A DNA stretch of 64,000 nt from Ryuthela nishihirai (lineage: Eukaryota > Arthropoda > Arachnida > Araneae > Heptathelidae), in contig JAWZYU010000008.1 of the NCBI GenBank assembly GCA_038380435.1, forward strand, positions 73,794,020 to 73,858,019. Direction: 5' to 3'. A program made the translations under genes and the position numbers. The notes below the pieces were generated by a model that ran no database searches, was not told the origin of the DNA, and saw only the letters and a program-made list of their open reading frames with translations. Each line of letters opens with the position of its first letter. The first letter of the stretch is position 1. Below are positions 11,560 through 22,459 of this stretch, piece by piece.

Positions 11560-12260
11560 CACCATATCTTTCAAACATAATGGAGGAACTTAATGATTTA
11601 TGTGTCAAATGAAAGCTTATAATGTGGAGTGTCATAGGCTATAAAAAAAAATGACCCCCATGTTTTCTCCTCCCCTAAAAAAAGGGGAAATATGAAAACA
11701 ATTGTTATATATATCTTGAATGTGAGTGTGGAAAGTAACAAGCTATGCATCAAATGAAAGCTTCTGACATGAGGAGTGTCATAAACTATAAAAAAAAATT
11801 GACTCACCACCTTTTCTTCCCCCTAAAAAAGGTAAATACGAAAAATATTATTCTGCTATAACTCCAGAATGTGAATGCCAAAAGTAACCAGCTATACGTC
11901 AAATGAAAGCTTCTAATGCGGGGAGTGTTATAGGCTATTAAAAATTAACCCTCATGGTTTCTTCCCCCCTAAAAATGGGAAAAGTGAAAATCATTCTACT
12001 ATATCTTCCGAACGTGAGGGCCTAAATTTATGAGCTAAGTGTCAAGTGAAAGCTTATATAATGACCATCGTAAGCTATTTCAAATTTTGCCCCCACTATC
12101 CCCCAATAAAGGGGGGGCAGATTTTTGTGGGTTAGACTTTAACAAGTCATTTCTCAAATTAAAGCTTGTGATGTCTCCAATATCATGGGTTATCTCAAAC
12201 ACGACTCCAAAAGAAAGGAAAAATGCGGTTCATGTTTATGAGTCATACATCAAGTGAAAG
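11560..12260. repeat. Tandem repeat array (about 140-bp units)
   Basis: About five units start with a TCAAATGAAAGCTTMTRATG-like motif at roughly 11606, 11751, 11897, 12042 and 12155-12250, followed by GGAGTGTCATAGGCTATAAA and a CCCCCTAAAAA motif. It resembles the array at 4630-5400 in its ATGAAAGCTTCTG start and in period, so both belong to one family. Confidence 0.8.
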
Positions 12261-12287
12261 TTTTTGAGGGTAAGTGTTTTAGTGATA

Positions 12288-12585
12288 AAGAATAAAATAT
12301 AAATAAATTAAAAATGAAAAAAATACCTTTCTTTCTATATGGCCCTAAAAAGTAGAAAATAAACCTAAAGCATATCGATGGTGGAATCAGTCACTGAGTT
12401 TGTATTCACTTCAAAGGAAGATAGGGCGCCGATTTGCCTACACAACACGATTGCTGGTACCTTATCTTCCTTTGAAGTGAATACGAACTCATATACTTTA
12501 GATTTATTTTCTGCTTTTTAGGGCCCCATATAGGAAAATAGGTATTTTTAAATTTTTTTTAATTTATTTATATTTGTTTTTGGGG
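12288..12585. mobile_element. Palindromic MITE, copy 1
   Basis: The sequence is a near-perfect hairpin: CCTAAAAAGTAGAAAATAAA on the left matches the reverse complement of TTTATTTTCTGCTTTTTAGG on the right, and TTTGTATTCACTTCAAAGGA pairs with TCCTTTGAAGTGAATACGAA. The loop is about 35 bases near 12435-12465. In this copy the symmetry continues outward through ATAAATAAATTAAAAATG. A second copy of the inner part lies at 59365-59575. No coding capacity. Confidence 0.88.
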
Positions 12586-13018
12586 GAACAGTACTTTGGA
12601 GTAATTTCTTTGATCCACTCCAGCAGTGATACAATTTTTATTTGTTGCTTTAATTTTGACCAGTGCAGATTTTGTCAATAATAAATTAACAAGTAATTTG
12701 TTACTGTAAAATTGTATTTGTTAACTTCCCGACCGAATTATATTGTCAAGCAAAGGGACAAGGAGTATATGGCTCATTTTTAAACTAATTGGTAGCTTCA
12801 AGTTTGAGTCATCAGTGTTATTACTCTGCTTGCCCATATTCTTCTCTCAGTGAGAAAAAGCACATCATTGGATCAGATGTTAATCCATGGTCCCATGCAA
12901 GAGAATAATATCCTGTGCAATGCAGAGAATAATACTCCATGCAAGAGAATAACACCCTTATACAAGTAAAAGTTGAAAAATATACTGATTGTACTTAATG
13001 AAATACTAATATCTTCTT

Positions 13019-13295
13019 TGCCCTGCCCACGGTCAGTAGGGGACACCGATGGGCTTGGAAAAGCTGCCGCCCGTCAGATGGGACATTAATGCGTGGCCCC
13101 GTGTGTGGGAGAGCTATACCCTGTGCACGTTAAAGAACACGCTGGATGGCCTTGATGGGAGGCTACCATCTGTCTCCCAACAGCTGTTCCAGTGGGTCCC
13201 CTCCCCCAACCTTCTCTGAGGCTTCGGGGTCCTTGTGACCTGGCCATTTAGCCCATGGTGTGCAAAAAAGTGCCGCTCAGAGGTAAAACAACCCA
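13019..13295 (+). mobile_element. SINE1 copy, 5'-truncated, perfect 14-bp TSD
   Basis: Begins at CCTGCCCACGGTCAGTAGGG and runs to the CAACCCA end. It is flanked by ACTAATATCTTCTT at 13005-13018 and 13296-13309. The 5' truncation within an intact TSD is the expected product of target-primed reverse transcription. Confidence 0.93.
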
Positions 13296-13309
13296 ACTAA
13301 TATCTTCTT

Positions 13310-14849
13310 ATATTGTTTTTGCACATTTCTTTGAGTTCTTTAATAGCTGACTAGATGTGCTTCTGTTTGACACTTAGGTGGTTCTGTTTTATTGGCCTGT
13401 ATTTTCTCCAAAAGAGTTTAATTTTGCATTTTGAAGGTTATGTTCTGGCTTTGGATAGTAAGAAATTTAATCATTTTGAGAACTTTAATGTTACTACAGA
13501 TACTCTTGTATTGAAATATGGTATTAAACACAGGTTGTTGGTAGATTATAAGAAATTTATGAAAAAATGGTTTAACAAAAGGTGACTAGTTTGGGGCTTC
13601 ATCATTAGAGTTGGAACTTCTTATAGGGTAGTGTATAAGTTTGCCTTGTTTTGCAATATTTTGGTTTCTTTTCGAACTTTAAAAATGATTTAGGAAAAAA
13701 AAGATTAGGTAGGTGTAGCAATGGTTGTGCTTATGTAATTCATTTCCTTGGAATCATACCAATGCTTATAGCAAAGAAACATTTCAGGGGCTACTCTCTA
13801 ATACCAGATTCCCATAGAAGATTATATATGGCAATTTCCCCAAAACGAATAAATTCCTTGCTCTCTGAAGCTGAAATTTTACCCACAAAACTGAAAAATT
13901 TGACACTTTTAACATAATTCTGGGAAAACATTAACCACAACAAAAGTCATGTCCAAAGTGTTAACCAGAAGCACCCCTAGCCAGCTATGAAAGGGTTCTC
14001 AGACATATTTTAAAAAAGAAGAAAGCAGGTACAAAGGTGCTAACTTTTTATTAAGATCATTTAGTATATTTCTTAAGGTGCCTAGGGTGTGACTGAGTCC
14101 TCCAATCCTACACTGTTTCTTTAGCACCCTAGTTGCATGTGCATTTAACCCATTGTGCGTGAATAAAGGGGCCTTATTTTTCAATGTGGCACATAAAATG
14201 GAGAAACTTAAAGCTTCTCTTAACTTAGCCAGGTTTGTTTATTCAAGGACATGTTCAGTGAAATGGTAGTCAGCTTCTCTGAATAGAACAACAGATACAG
14301 CTAATAACTTTGTAGCTCAGCTGTAGATAGCCAATACTGCTGAAACAATAGTGAGGCTCTATAACCAGTTTGCTTCCAATCAGTTGAGCATGTAAAAATC
14401 TTTTTAATTAGTAGAAAAATTATTTCACTAGACTAGTATAGGAGTAAACCCAATAATGGTATCTTAAATAATCTCCTGAGGTTCAATGGAGTTTTACCAT
14501 ACCTTTATAAACTGTTTTTGATTGATAATATACAGTTTATATGTTTGATACTTAGGTTATAATACTATTCTCAAGAAAACTCTGAAAATTAATCACAGAG
14601 ACAATGATTCTCTATGCTTAACTTTTGCTGAAATTCTGGGCATACATAATTACTGTCAGTTTGATAAGATTTTTGCAATACAGATTGTTTGTCCTACAAG
14701 CTATCTTGGCAAACAGTTTTGGAAAGAAAACCAGACCATATATTGATATATTGCACTATCAGCCCATACTTTCTAATTTCAGCAATGCCTTTTACAAGTG
14801 TATATGTTATTGTAGGTAATGCATTTCAAGAAAGAAATATGCCTTTTCT
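13310..14849. other. Intron 1: unassigned AT-rich sequence
   Basis: Contains plus frames at 13355-13585 (76 codons) and 13651-13917 (88 codons), and overlapping frames at 14625-14910. I recognise no family and see no splice-phase or codon evidence that they are coding; they could be worn transposon pieces. Nothing else stands out. Confidence 0.4.
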
Positions 14850-15097
14850 TTCTGGGTGCTTGGAGTTGACTCAGTTAGTAATCTACCAGGCTTATAAGGT
14901 GATGTTGTGATTCAAGTTTGAGATCCAACTTGAAGAATTTTCTCCACTAATTTCCATTTTGCCCTCGGTGAGAAAGAGGGTCACTGTTAGACTTTGAAAT
15001 ATTGCCATCCATCGGATAAGATGTTGTGATTCTGTGTGCAGGAAAGGCATGCCCTTGTGCATTAAAAAACACTGGATGGATTAAAAAACACTGGACA
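14850..15097 (+). mobile_element. SINE1 copy, left part, interrupted by piggyBac-like element
   Basis: A diverged SINE1 begins with GAGTTGACTCAGTTAGTAAT and ACCAGGCTTATAAGG, continues through GCCATCCATCGGATAAGATG, and breaks off at CATTAAAAAACACTGG. The rest resumes at 16817 beyond the piggyBac-like insertion. A short direct repeat (ATTAAAAAACACTGGA) lies at the break. Confidence 0.75.
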
Positions 15098-16812
15098 CCC
15101 TTCCAGTGTCCAGCCAGAAAAACTAGTTTCTATCTGGAGGCCAAGCTATTTTCTCCCTATGCTCAGCCAAAAAAAAAAATCAGATTTATAACTTTTTTTG
15201 GCCAAATAACTAATGAAAGGAATTATGGCATGTTATATGCCAAATTAATCACTATTTAATTCTGGATTTTCCGAAAATAAAATATTTAACAAAAAAGATG
15301 AGTTTTATTTTAATAGAACCTTTTTAGTCATGTAGTAAAAAATTGCATCTGGTAGCACAAATAAAAATTTATAAAAAAAAACTATTAGACAGAAATTATT
15401 ATAATACATATGAATAGAAAAGCTATTTATTTCTGAATAATGAAAAAATTATTTTTTTGGTTTTAAGTAAATATTTCTCTTGTTTTTTAATTTTTTTCTT
15501 GGTACCATACACCATACTTTGAGAAAATTCCAGGCTTTTAGCCAATTGTGCTGAGTCAGATAAACTAGTCGACTTTAGAATTCTTAAAACAAAAGCAATC
15601 AGTGGAAATAGGTCATGTTTTATACCAAATTAAACAGAATTTCATTGTGAATTTTATGGAAATAAATAATGTAAACAAATTTATAAGCATATTGATTTTA
15701 ATAATCCTTTTTCCAATGTGATATGGTGAAAAAAAAAGATTGCACTATACTATTTATTATTAGGCTTCATTTTGGAAAACATGATGAATAAAAATAGTTA
15801 AATTATGTATTAATTGAAAGGAAATTTCCTCCTGAACAATATAATATTTAACCTGAAATATGAATTTTATTTCTTTTAATGATTCTTTTCTGTATCATAT
15901 ATTTTAAACACAGACAGTATTATACTAAGTGACTTGGACTTCTCACATTTATGAGATTTTCTGAACTTGTTACGAAAGAGAAAAATAAAACTTTTTTGTC
16001 TGCTTTTTTTACTAAACATTATGGATTTTTTTCTTTGGGTATTGAAGTTTGGTGATCTTGGCTAAGTGCAGAAAGTTTGTGCATCAAAGTTAAAAAAAAC
16101 AGCATTATATTGTCTGTGTGGCACAGCCAAGGTACTGAGTTGTGTGTGTGTGGGGGGGGGGGGAGGTTGCCTTTAAAATCATTCAATATAAGCATAAAAT
16201 TTGATTATTAAAAAAAAGGAGGAGAGTGAAACATTCAGAGTGAGTTTAGCGGAGGGGATGCCTTTCTGAAATTGCCCTCCCACATGATAGTTGATTTCTT
16301 CAGCAGAGAAGTCTATTTTGCTTCCATATCCAAGACATTCATTTTCAGAAAGTGGTACAAGCTCAAAGTTTTATTAGAGAGAGTAGTAGTATTATTTTCA
16401 ATAGTTTTTTCAGTAGATTTATTTTCAAAAATTTAAGAAAAAATTTGTTGATAGTAATTCAAATCAAACTTGTGAGCTTAAAATCAGAAGGTTGCTTCAG
16501 CAAATAGGAACATTAACAAGCAAATCGGCAATACCATTTAGTGTTTCTAAGAAATGGCAATCAGATGGCTTTATGAAATTATTTATATTGTAGTTTAATA
16601 AAATATGCATCAAATTGAAAAACAAAATATTATTTTTCAAGCCTGAATTATATAATTTTTAAAAAATATATATATTTTTAAATATATATATATATATAAA
16701 TTACAATGGCAATTTTTACTTAAAAAAACAATGTTTTTGGTGTATACATACATCCTTGACCTCTCATTTTGGATTCTGTGAACATATACAGACGACATGA
16801 ACACTGGAAGGG
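15098..16812. mobile_element. piggyBac-like non-autonomous element, copy A
   Basis: A 1715-bp AT-rich element ends in CCCTTCCAGTGTCC at 15098 and its inverse ending GGAAGGG at 16812, followed by TTAA (16813-16816). The left flank is GACA rather than TTAA, so that side has mutated or been rearranged. Two further copies (60841-63120, inverted; 63483 onward) define the family. A run of G12 lies at 16152-16163. There is no transposase frame. It sits inside an older SINE1. Confidence 0.85.
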
Positions 16813-16816
16813 TTAA

Positions 16817-16950
16817 GAGACATCCATCTGTCTCCTAACAGTTGTCCATTTGGTCCCCTCTTACCAACTCTGAGCCTCTGAGGGTCTTTGTGACCTAGTC
16901 ATTTAGCCCATTGTGTGCACAAAAATGATACTCAGTAGTAAAATATTCCA
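16817..16950 (+). mobile_element. SINE1 copy, right part after piggyBac-like insertion
   Basis: Resumes with GAGACATCCATCTGTCTCCT, then GTGACCTAGTCATTTAGCCC and the diverged 3' end. Together with 14850-15097 it forms a single SINE1 split by copy A. Confidence 0.8.
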
Positions 16951-17544
16951 GCAGCTACTCCAATAACTGCCACACAACTCTAAAGGAAAATGAACTGAGA
17001 AACTTGCTCCAAACCCAGAATCATTGGAAAAGCTGAAGCATTGCCCACTTGACTGCTTTTCATTACTTCACTTAATTCTGGTATTAATCAGGAAATGTAC
17101 ACCATTACCATCCTCATATACACTGATAGTGAAAAGGTTTATCTCCTGACTATCATTACAGATGGTCATTGATTGCAAATGCATCCACATGAATACTTTT
17201 GTAAGAAATCATATTGTATACCATAGATGGCCTCAGTCTTTCTTTTCTGAATCTTTTCCTCATAGCATAGTTAATCATGAAACTAAACAGGAAAGGTGAC
17301 AAAATGTGGAATTGTCTAATATCAATAATGATATTGAATCAATTAGTATAGGTGTAACCAACCAAGGCCTTGACCAGCCAATTGTGTGCATCTGCAGCAA
17401 GTGAGGTGAAATGTTCATGCCCCAGGCAAGAGTTGTTTGCAACCTATCAAATAGTTTTTTCACATAGTACTAAAAATTTGCCATGTAATCACTTAAAGAT
17501 GTGCTCTAAGTTTGATTTGCACCTGGAGCAGATGCTCTGTTCAC
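16951..17544. other. Intron 1: no gene seen
   Basis: Unassigned sequence with possible faint LINE-like antisense similarity (for example a CACTTGACTGCTTTTCATTA stretch) that I cannot assign. The short frames at 17275-17463 and 17370-17642 show no motif. Confidence 0.35.
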
Positions 17545-17712
17545 TCCTGCATTGTCATGGTCCTGTAACTGACTTGGGTTCAAGTCCCAGGTGTGTGTGT
17601 TGTTTTTCTGCTGAGGTCCTGCCATCTTCACAGACCTATTAGAGGGTATAAACTGAGAGGCTCCTATCAGATCTCTGTGGCAAGCAACTGCTTGAGGGGA
17701 GTATTTTTTTTT
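17545..17712 (+). mobile_element. SINE2 copy
   Basis: Has the B-box-like GGGTTCAAGTCCCAGG, followed by TTTTTCTGCTGAGGTCCTGC, GAGAGGCTCCTATCAGATCT and CAACTGCTTGAGGGGAGTAT, then a T-rich tail. The tRNA-like head is degraded. Confidence 0.8.
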
Positions 17713-18101
17713 ATAAGCTAATGTCTGACTTTTAAGTTGATTATGGTACTGTTAACTATCTTGTTAGCCTTTCATTGAAGATCTTTCATCCAATTTCAAA
17801 AGTACCTCTGCAACAATTTCTATTTTTATCACTTTCTCTAAACCAAAAGTCAACCATAATTGTATGGAAAAAAATTCCAAATTAATAACTACATGGGTTA
17901 AAAGATTATGTTAATCATTTAAAGGGTTGTTTAAAAATGAAGTGCTGAACATGTAATCAACTTCATAACGTTATTGAACACTTTTCATCATTTTCAAATT
18001 TTCTCTTCTTGGCAGCTTACTTTTCCATAATTTCAGAACCAATCAGAGATTTGAACACCAAATATATAAACAGTGATGAGCATACATGCCACCATTAGTA
18101 G

Positions 18102-18438
18102 GAGGGGTGGGAGTGGCTCAGTCGGTAGTGCGCCAGGCTCATAATCTGTAGTTCCCAGGTTCGAGTCTCAGCTGTCAGCGTTGAGATTTATCTCTGCAAA
18201 ATAATGTCCATCGGATGGGACATTAAACTGTGGCCCCGTGTGCGGGAGAGCCATACCCTGTGCACATTAAAGAATACGCTGGATGGCCTTGACGGGAGGC
18301 TACCATCTGTCTCCCAACAGCTGTTCCAATGGGTCACCTCCCCCAACCTCCTCTGAGCCTTTGGGGTCCATGTGACCTGGCCATTTTGCTCATGGTGTGC
18401 AAAAATGTGCCGCTCAGAGGTAAAACAACCCAACCCAA
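18102..18438 (+). mobile_element. SINE1 copy with internal deletion
   Basis: The head GAGTGGCTCAGTCGGTAGTG and CCAGGCTCATAATCTGTAG is well preserved (CAT anticodon position). About 60 bases covering CCCACGGTCAGTAGGGGACA are missing between 18200 and 18210. Short flanking ATTAGTAG repeats suggest the target duplication. Confidence 0.9.
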
Positions 18439-18844
18439 CAATTAGTAGGTAATTATTTTAATTGATTGTTTGAGGCAAAGGGCTACTGAAGTAATTGTTT
18501 TAATTTCTGCTTAGTCAGACAAGATATGCAAAGCCATTGTAGCTTATTTATGTTATCTAAATTTCAAAATATATTTAATGCATAGCTAACCAATTGGAAA
18601 TCACTATTCTAGATGATCCCCTTTTTTTGTAGTATGAGAAAGCATTTCAAACTCACATTTTTTGTGCTTCCATTCAGTGTCACTTAGAGCACTATTCTCT
18701 GTGTGAAGAATATTCAGTTTAATTTTGCTTTTAGTAGAGTATAATATTTTAATAAGGCATATTTTAATATTTATTGCTTACAGGTAGTCATTTATGCTAA
18801 TTTATGTAATATTATTAAAATGGTCTCTATCTTCTGATTTCCAG

Positions 18845-18925
18845 TTTTGATAGCCAGTGCATTTTCAAGGAATGAAATCATGGAAAATTGGGAGTGGCTT
18901 GAGAAGAATGTAGTTGAGACATTAG
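18845..18925 (+). CDS. TBC1D9: TBC1D9-like exon B
   Basis: This 81-base exon follows a TTTCCAG acceptor and ends before GTAAGA. With the carried base it gives 27 residues including SRNEIMENWEWLEKN, the counterpart of the conserved SRKEI..HWEWLE block of TBC1D9. It leaves one G that pairs with the first two bases of exon C to make a glycine codon. The intron before it is about 12.4 kb and holds two foldback elements, a Tc1 fossil and a piggyBac-like insertion. Confidence 0.9.
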
Positions 18926-19006
18926 GTAAGATGAGATTTTTGGTCAGTGTGCCAAATTATACATGCATAATAGAAGTTTGAAATATAACAATTTGTTAAG
19001 AGAAAT

Positions 19007-19190
19007 TTTGCTGGCCAAGTGGTCATCACACTTGGCTACTGATCAGAGCCCTGGGTAAGGCGTGGATGTTTATTGGTTTTCTGCTGATGCCCTGCCATCC
19101 TCACAGACCTTCTACTATGGCATATAAATTGATGGGCTCCTGTCGGACCTCCATGGCAAGCAGTCACTTCATGGGGATTATATTTTATTT
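19007..19190 (+). mobile_element. SINE2 copy
   Basis: The tRNA-like head GGCCAAGTGGTCATCACACT then TTGGCTACTGATCAGAG is followed by GGTTTTCTGCTGATGCCCTG, GATGGGCTCCTGTCGGACCT and CAGTCACTTCATGGGGATTA. It aligns along its length with the copy at 29538-29740. Confidence 0.87.
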
Positions 19191-19431
19191 TATGTAACTG
19201 TTGAAATGAAAAAAAAAATCGATATTGATGATCACTAGACATAAAGTTATTAAAATTATGAAGAAAAAAATGCATATACATATATATGAAAATCCTGTCC
19301 TTAGCATTAAATATTTTTTCTGAAATACTATGTGATGCCCCCTCATTCACTTTTACTTTAAACCAGTTTTGCTTAATTTATGTTATATTTATCATTTTGG
19401 GGATTTTTATTTCATTTTTGGCATCACAGCG

Positions 19432-19815
19432 CTCATTTCCAAGAGTTGGGAGTTGCGCATGTGCAACTCCGAACTTTCGATTGTCACCCGCTAAAGCGCA
19501 TGCACAAGGACACGCCCACTCTTGCGCCATAGCTTGCGCTGCTCGGCAATTTATGCAAATGTCTTTCCCTGCATGCAACATGACACGTGCGGGCTTTGTA
19601 CCTCTTGTTATAACCTGGTGACATGTTGTCAGAGTAGCACAGAAGATAGTAGAGAGAGTAGTAGAGCACAGCACAGTTTAGAGATCAGTTTTAGTTTGGA
19701 GTTTGTTGAAGATGTTTGTAGTAAGAAATGATGTAGTATCTTCTTTATTGAAGTTTTGGTGAGTGCTTTTTGGAAATAAATTGTTTGTTATTTAAACCTT
19801 TTGAATCTTTACTAA
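19432..19815 (+). mobile_element. Solo-LTR-like repeat, copy 1
   Basis: A locally GC-richer block contains GGAGTTGCGCATGTGCAACT, ATTTATGCAAATGTCTTTCC, GCATGCAACATGACAC and a GGAAATAAA polyadenylation-like signal near the end. The block at 36658-37085 repeats this order. Order, size (about 400 bp) and poly(A) signal near the end fit a solo LTR, but no internal retroelement is present and the exact ends are unclear. The ORFs at 19286-19731 in several frames are by-products of this block. Confidence 0.55.
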
Positions 19816-19852
19816 TTATATACTAATTACTAATATTAAGTAATATTAATAT

Positions 19853-20416
19853 TTAGTAATAAATATAATTAATTACTAATTTAATACCAACTTTGGCATT
19901 GAAGTCACCAAGAACAAGGGTAATATCTCCTTTCTTGACAGAATTCAAAATATCCTGAAGTTGTCCATAAAACCTATCCTTCTCATCCTCATCGGCATCC
20001 TCAGTGGGGGCATAACAGCAGATAACATTCAAGTCTTTAACGCTTGTCTGAAATTTTGCTGTAAGAAACCTTTCATTAATGCACTCATATCCTAGAAGAG
20101 CATCACTAGCGTGTCTGCTGAGAAGCAGACCCACGCCTTGGTGATGTTTATTGTCGTCCCTCCCTGAAAAGAGAAATTTAAGATTATTTTTAAGAATCTG
20201 ACCTTTATCTGTCCATCTGGTCTCTTGCAAGCCGAGAATATCTAACTTATAATGGTGGAATTCTTGTGTGAGGACATCAAGAGAAAAAGCTCTGTGTAGA
20301 GTCCTAATATTCCAACTACCTATGGAGAGAAAATGGTTAGTGGGATGTTTAAAGAAACTATGTTTATTGAGAGAAGGAATGCTGATGATATCAAACAGCC
20401 CCCTAATCGCAGACAT
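19853..20416 (-). pseudogene. RTE-b endonuclease N-terminal half
   Basis: 187 codons open. Motifs in order: SWNIRTL (metal-binding Asn), ILGLQETRWTDKG (catalytic Glu), GVGLLLSRHASDALLGYE, CYAPTEDADEDEKDRFY, and LVLGDFNAKVG (Asp and Asn of the active site). The last nine residues run into unrelated flanking DNA. The C-terminal SDH motif and the whole reverse transcriptase are missing, so it cannot be a working LINE protein. Confidence 0.85.
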
Positions 20417-21003
20417 GGGGCAAAGACCGTTCCCCCACCACTAAAGGCTGAAGCCATCTACACTGGAAGACTTCCTCCAATGTAGAATTTGACGATGCCA
20501 ATAGAAGCAAAGAGTTCAGGTGCCTGCGATGACCTCTGCTCAGGATTATCCACCAGCTGATAAACATATCCTGTAAATCTATTCACTTGGGGCTGTCAAC
20601 CCACAAACAAACGGAAAACACAGTGGAAGATTATCCCTCCACAGAAACCCACCAGTGTGGCAAAATCAGGATCCATAATCAAGCTCAGAGCCATATATCT
20701 GTCCAGTCCAGTTGGTTTATATGGTCAGCACCAGGACCCTGTGTGGTTGACCACTCCTCAGCAGGGTAGGAAAAAAAAGAAAAGTAGCCATAGTTGTCCA
20801 GATCAGTAGGCCACACTAATCTGGCAGCCCTCCCCTTCTGTTCACTTCCACAAGAGAGTATCTCTTTTGAAAGGTACTAATGGCCTGCACCACGAGAAGG
20901 CGGGGTCGAACATTAGGTGCTAGGCCTGGCCGGTTTTATGCATCATCACAGGGGATTGGTGCATAGCTCTCCTTCCAGTGACTACCTAGCTACCATTACA
21001 GAC
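19885..21003 (-). mobile_element. RTE-like LINE 5' fragment (RTE-b)
   Basis: Closely matches 2420-3660 on the same strand, including the untranslated leader (CCTGCACCACGAGAAGG), but stops after the endonuclease. It keeps the 5' end and lacks the 3' part, the reverse of the usual LINE truncation, so a later deletion is likely. It abuts the solo-LTR-like repeat. Confidence 0.9.
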
Positions 21004-21271
21004 CAGAGCCAGGTAAGCCATCTCAGAATGCTTACAGGGATTGTTTTTACAAATCAGCTGTAATTATCAGATGCTTAGTATAAAAATAGGCAAAATTGCA
21101 TATTTTACATATTAGGGGAAATTCCACTTTATAAAATAATAAATATTGCTCCTTGTTCAAAATATTTTCCCTTTAACTTTGAGTTTGATGTTCAGAAGTA
21201 TTTTCATTAAGTTTCAATTAGTATATAAATAGATTTCATGACAATAAATTTAATCAATAAATTTATTACAG

Positions 21272-21445
21272 GTGCTTTTGATAGCGAAGATGAAATGCAA
21301 AATTTTGTTCACTGTAAAATAGAAAGCTTAGTGGCTCAAAAATCATTTGATTCAGTTCATGATCAAGATAGTATGCAATATAAATTATCTGCTTTAAAGT
21401 TTTCTAGGATATTTAACATGCCAGATGAAGAAAAATTAGTAAATT
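21272..21445 (+). CDS. TBC1D9: TBC1D9-like exon C
   Basis: A 174-base exon runs from a TTATTACAG acceptor to a GTAAGTATA donor. It encodes residues 45-102 and ends in MPDEEKLVN, nearly identical to the family's MPEEEKLVN, which opens GRAM domain 1. The preceding part (FDSEDEMQNFV.CKI) aligns with the family's acidic stretch before FVRGKI. The intron phase is 1 on both sides. An ATG at 21238 lies in the intron just upstream in a different reading; it is not the start, because the preceding exons are clearly coding. Confidence 0.93.
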
Positions 21446-21933
21446 GTAAGTATATTATTTCTTGCCTGTTATCATTATTCCTTGTTTGTTGTTAAAATAA
21501 ATCCTATAGATTTACAATGTGAAATGCTAGATCTGTATTATTGTATTAGAAATGTCTTCCCCTGACACTGTGTTTAGGAGATCATGCAATTCCATAATAT
21601 TTCTTCACACCTTCATTATTGCATTCTTTATTTCCCTGTTCATGATTTCAGATTCAAATCATGATTTCTTGTCTGAGACTTTAGAAGGAAAACAGCTTTA
21701 ATTTCTAGCTTGCATAAGGATGAGATTATGGCAGCCTCCTGCAGTGCTGATTATTTTGTCAGATTATTTACAAGATTCGACTGTTTAGACAGAAATATCA
21801 GGTAATTTTTTTTTATATTGAAATTTTGGATGAAAGAAGTCATAAATTATTTCATTTGAGATAAAAAAAATAAATGCAACATATTGCATAGTAGTTTTCT
21901 GGCTTTGACTCTGGTGCTGATTTCATTACAAAT

Positions 21934-22357
21934 GAGGGGTGGAGGGTGGCCCAGTCAGTAGTGTACCAGGCTTGGAATCTGCAGGTACAAGGTTTGAGTC
22001 CTACCTGGGCCGGCATTGAGATTTATCTCTGCCATACCTGTTCCCCACCCTGCTCTGGTCAGCATCTCTCCCCACCTTGCTCTGATCAGTAGAAGACATC
22101 AATGGGCATGAAAAAGCTGCTGCCTATCTGATGGTAATAAAGTCATGTCCCCTTATGGGAGAATGCCATATCCTGTGCACATTCAAGAACATGTAGATGG
22201 CCTTGATGGGAGGCTTCCTTCTGTCTCCAAACAACTGCCCAGTTGGTCTCCTCCCCTAATCTCTGAACAAAACTGAATCTGGAGTCTGTGACCTGGCCAT
22301 TTTATAGCCCATTGTGTGCAAAAAAGTGTCACTCAGAGGTAAAACAGCCCAACCCAA
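21934..22357 (+). mobile_element. SINE1 copy with internal duplication
   Basis: Head GGCCCAGTCAGTAGTGTACC, B box GGTTTGAGTCC, then body and CAACCCA end. TTCATTACAAAT on the left and CTCATTGCAAAT on the right form an imperfect target duplication. A short segment around CCCCACCCTGCTCTGGTCAG is repeated at 22047-22090, so this copy is longer than others. Confidence 0.88.
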
Positions 22358-22459
22358 CTCATTGCAAATAAAATATATGCAGCACTTTAAAGGTTAACAA
22401 TGTAATGATCAAAACTAATATTACTCTTCTGTAAGAACTGTGAATTCTTAAAAATAACA

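Noticed and set aside
18102..18175. Possible functional tRNA-Met gene in the SINE1 head
   Set aside because: Acceptor and T-arm pairing are incomplete, the sequence continues directly into the SINE body, and it recurs in many copies.
19378..19731. Cluster of overlapping ORFs of 60-111 codons on both strands
   Set aside because: They arise from the GC-richer solo-LTR-like repeat, where stop codons are rarer. No motif and no conservation with copy 2 at 36658.
21238..21495. 85-codon ORF starting at ATG 21238 as a stand-alone small gene
   Set aside because: Its central part is exon C of the TBC1D9-like gene; the first codons are intron and the last ones run past the GTAAGT donor.
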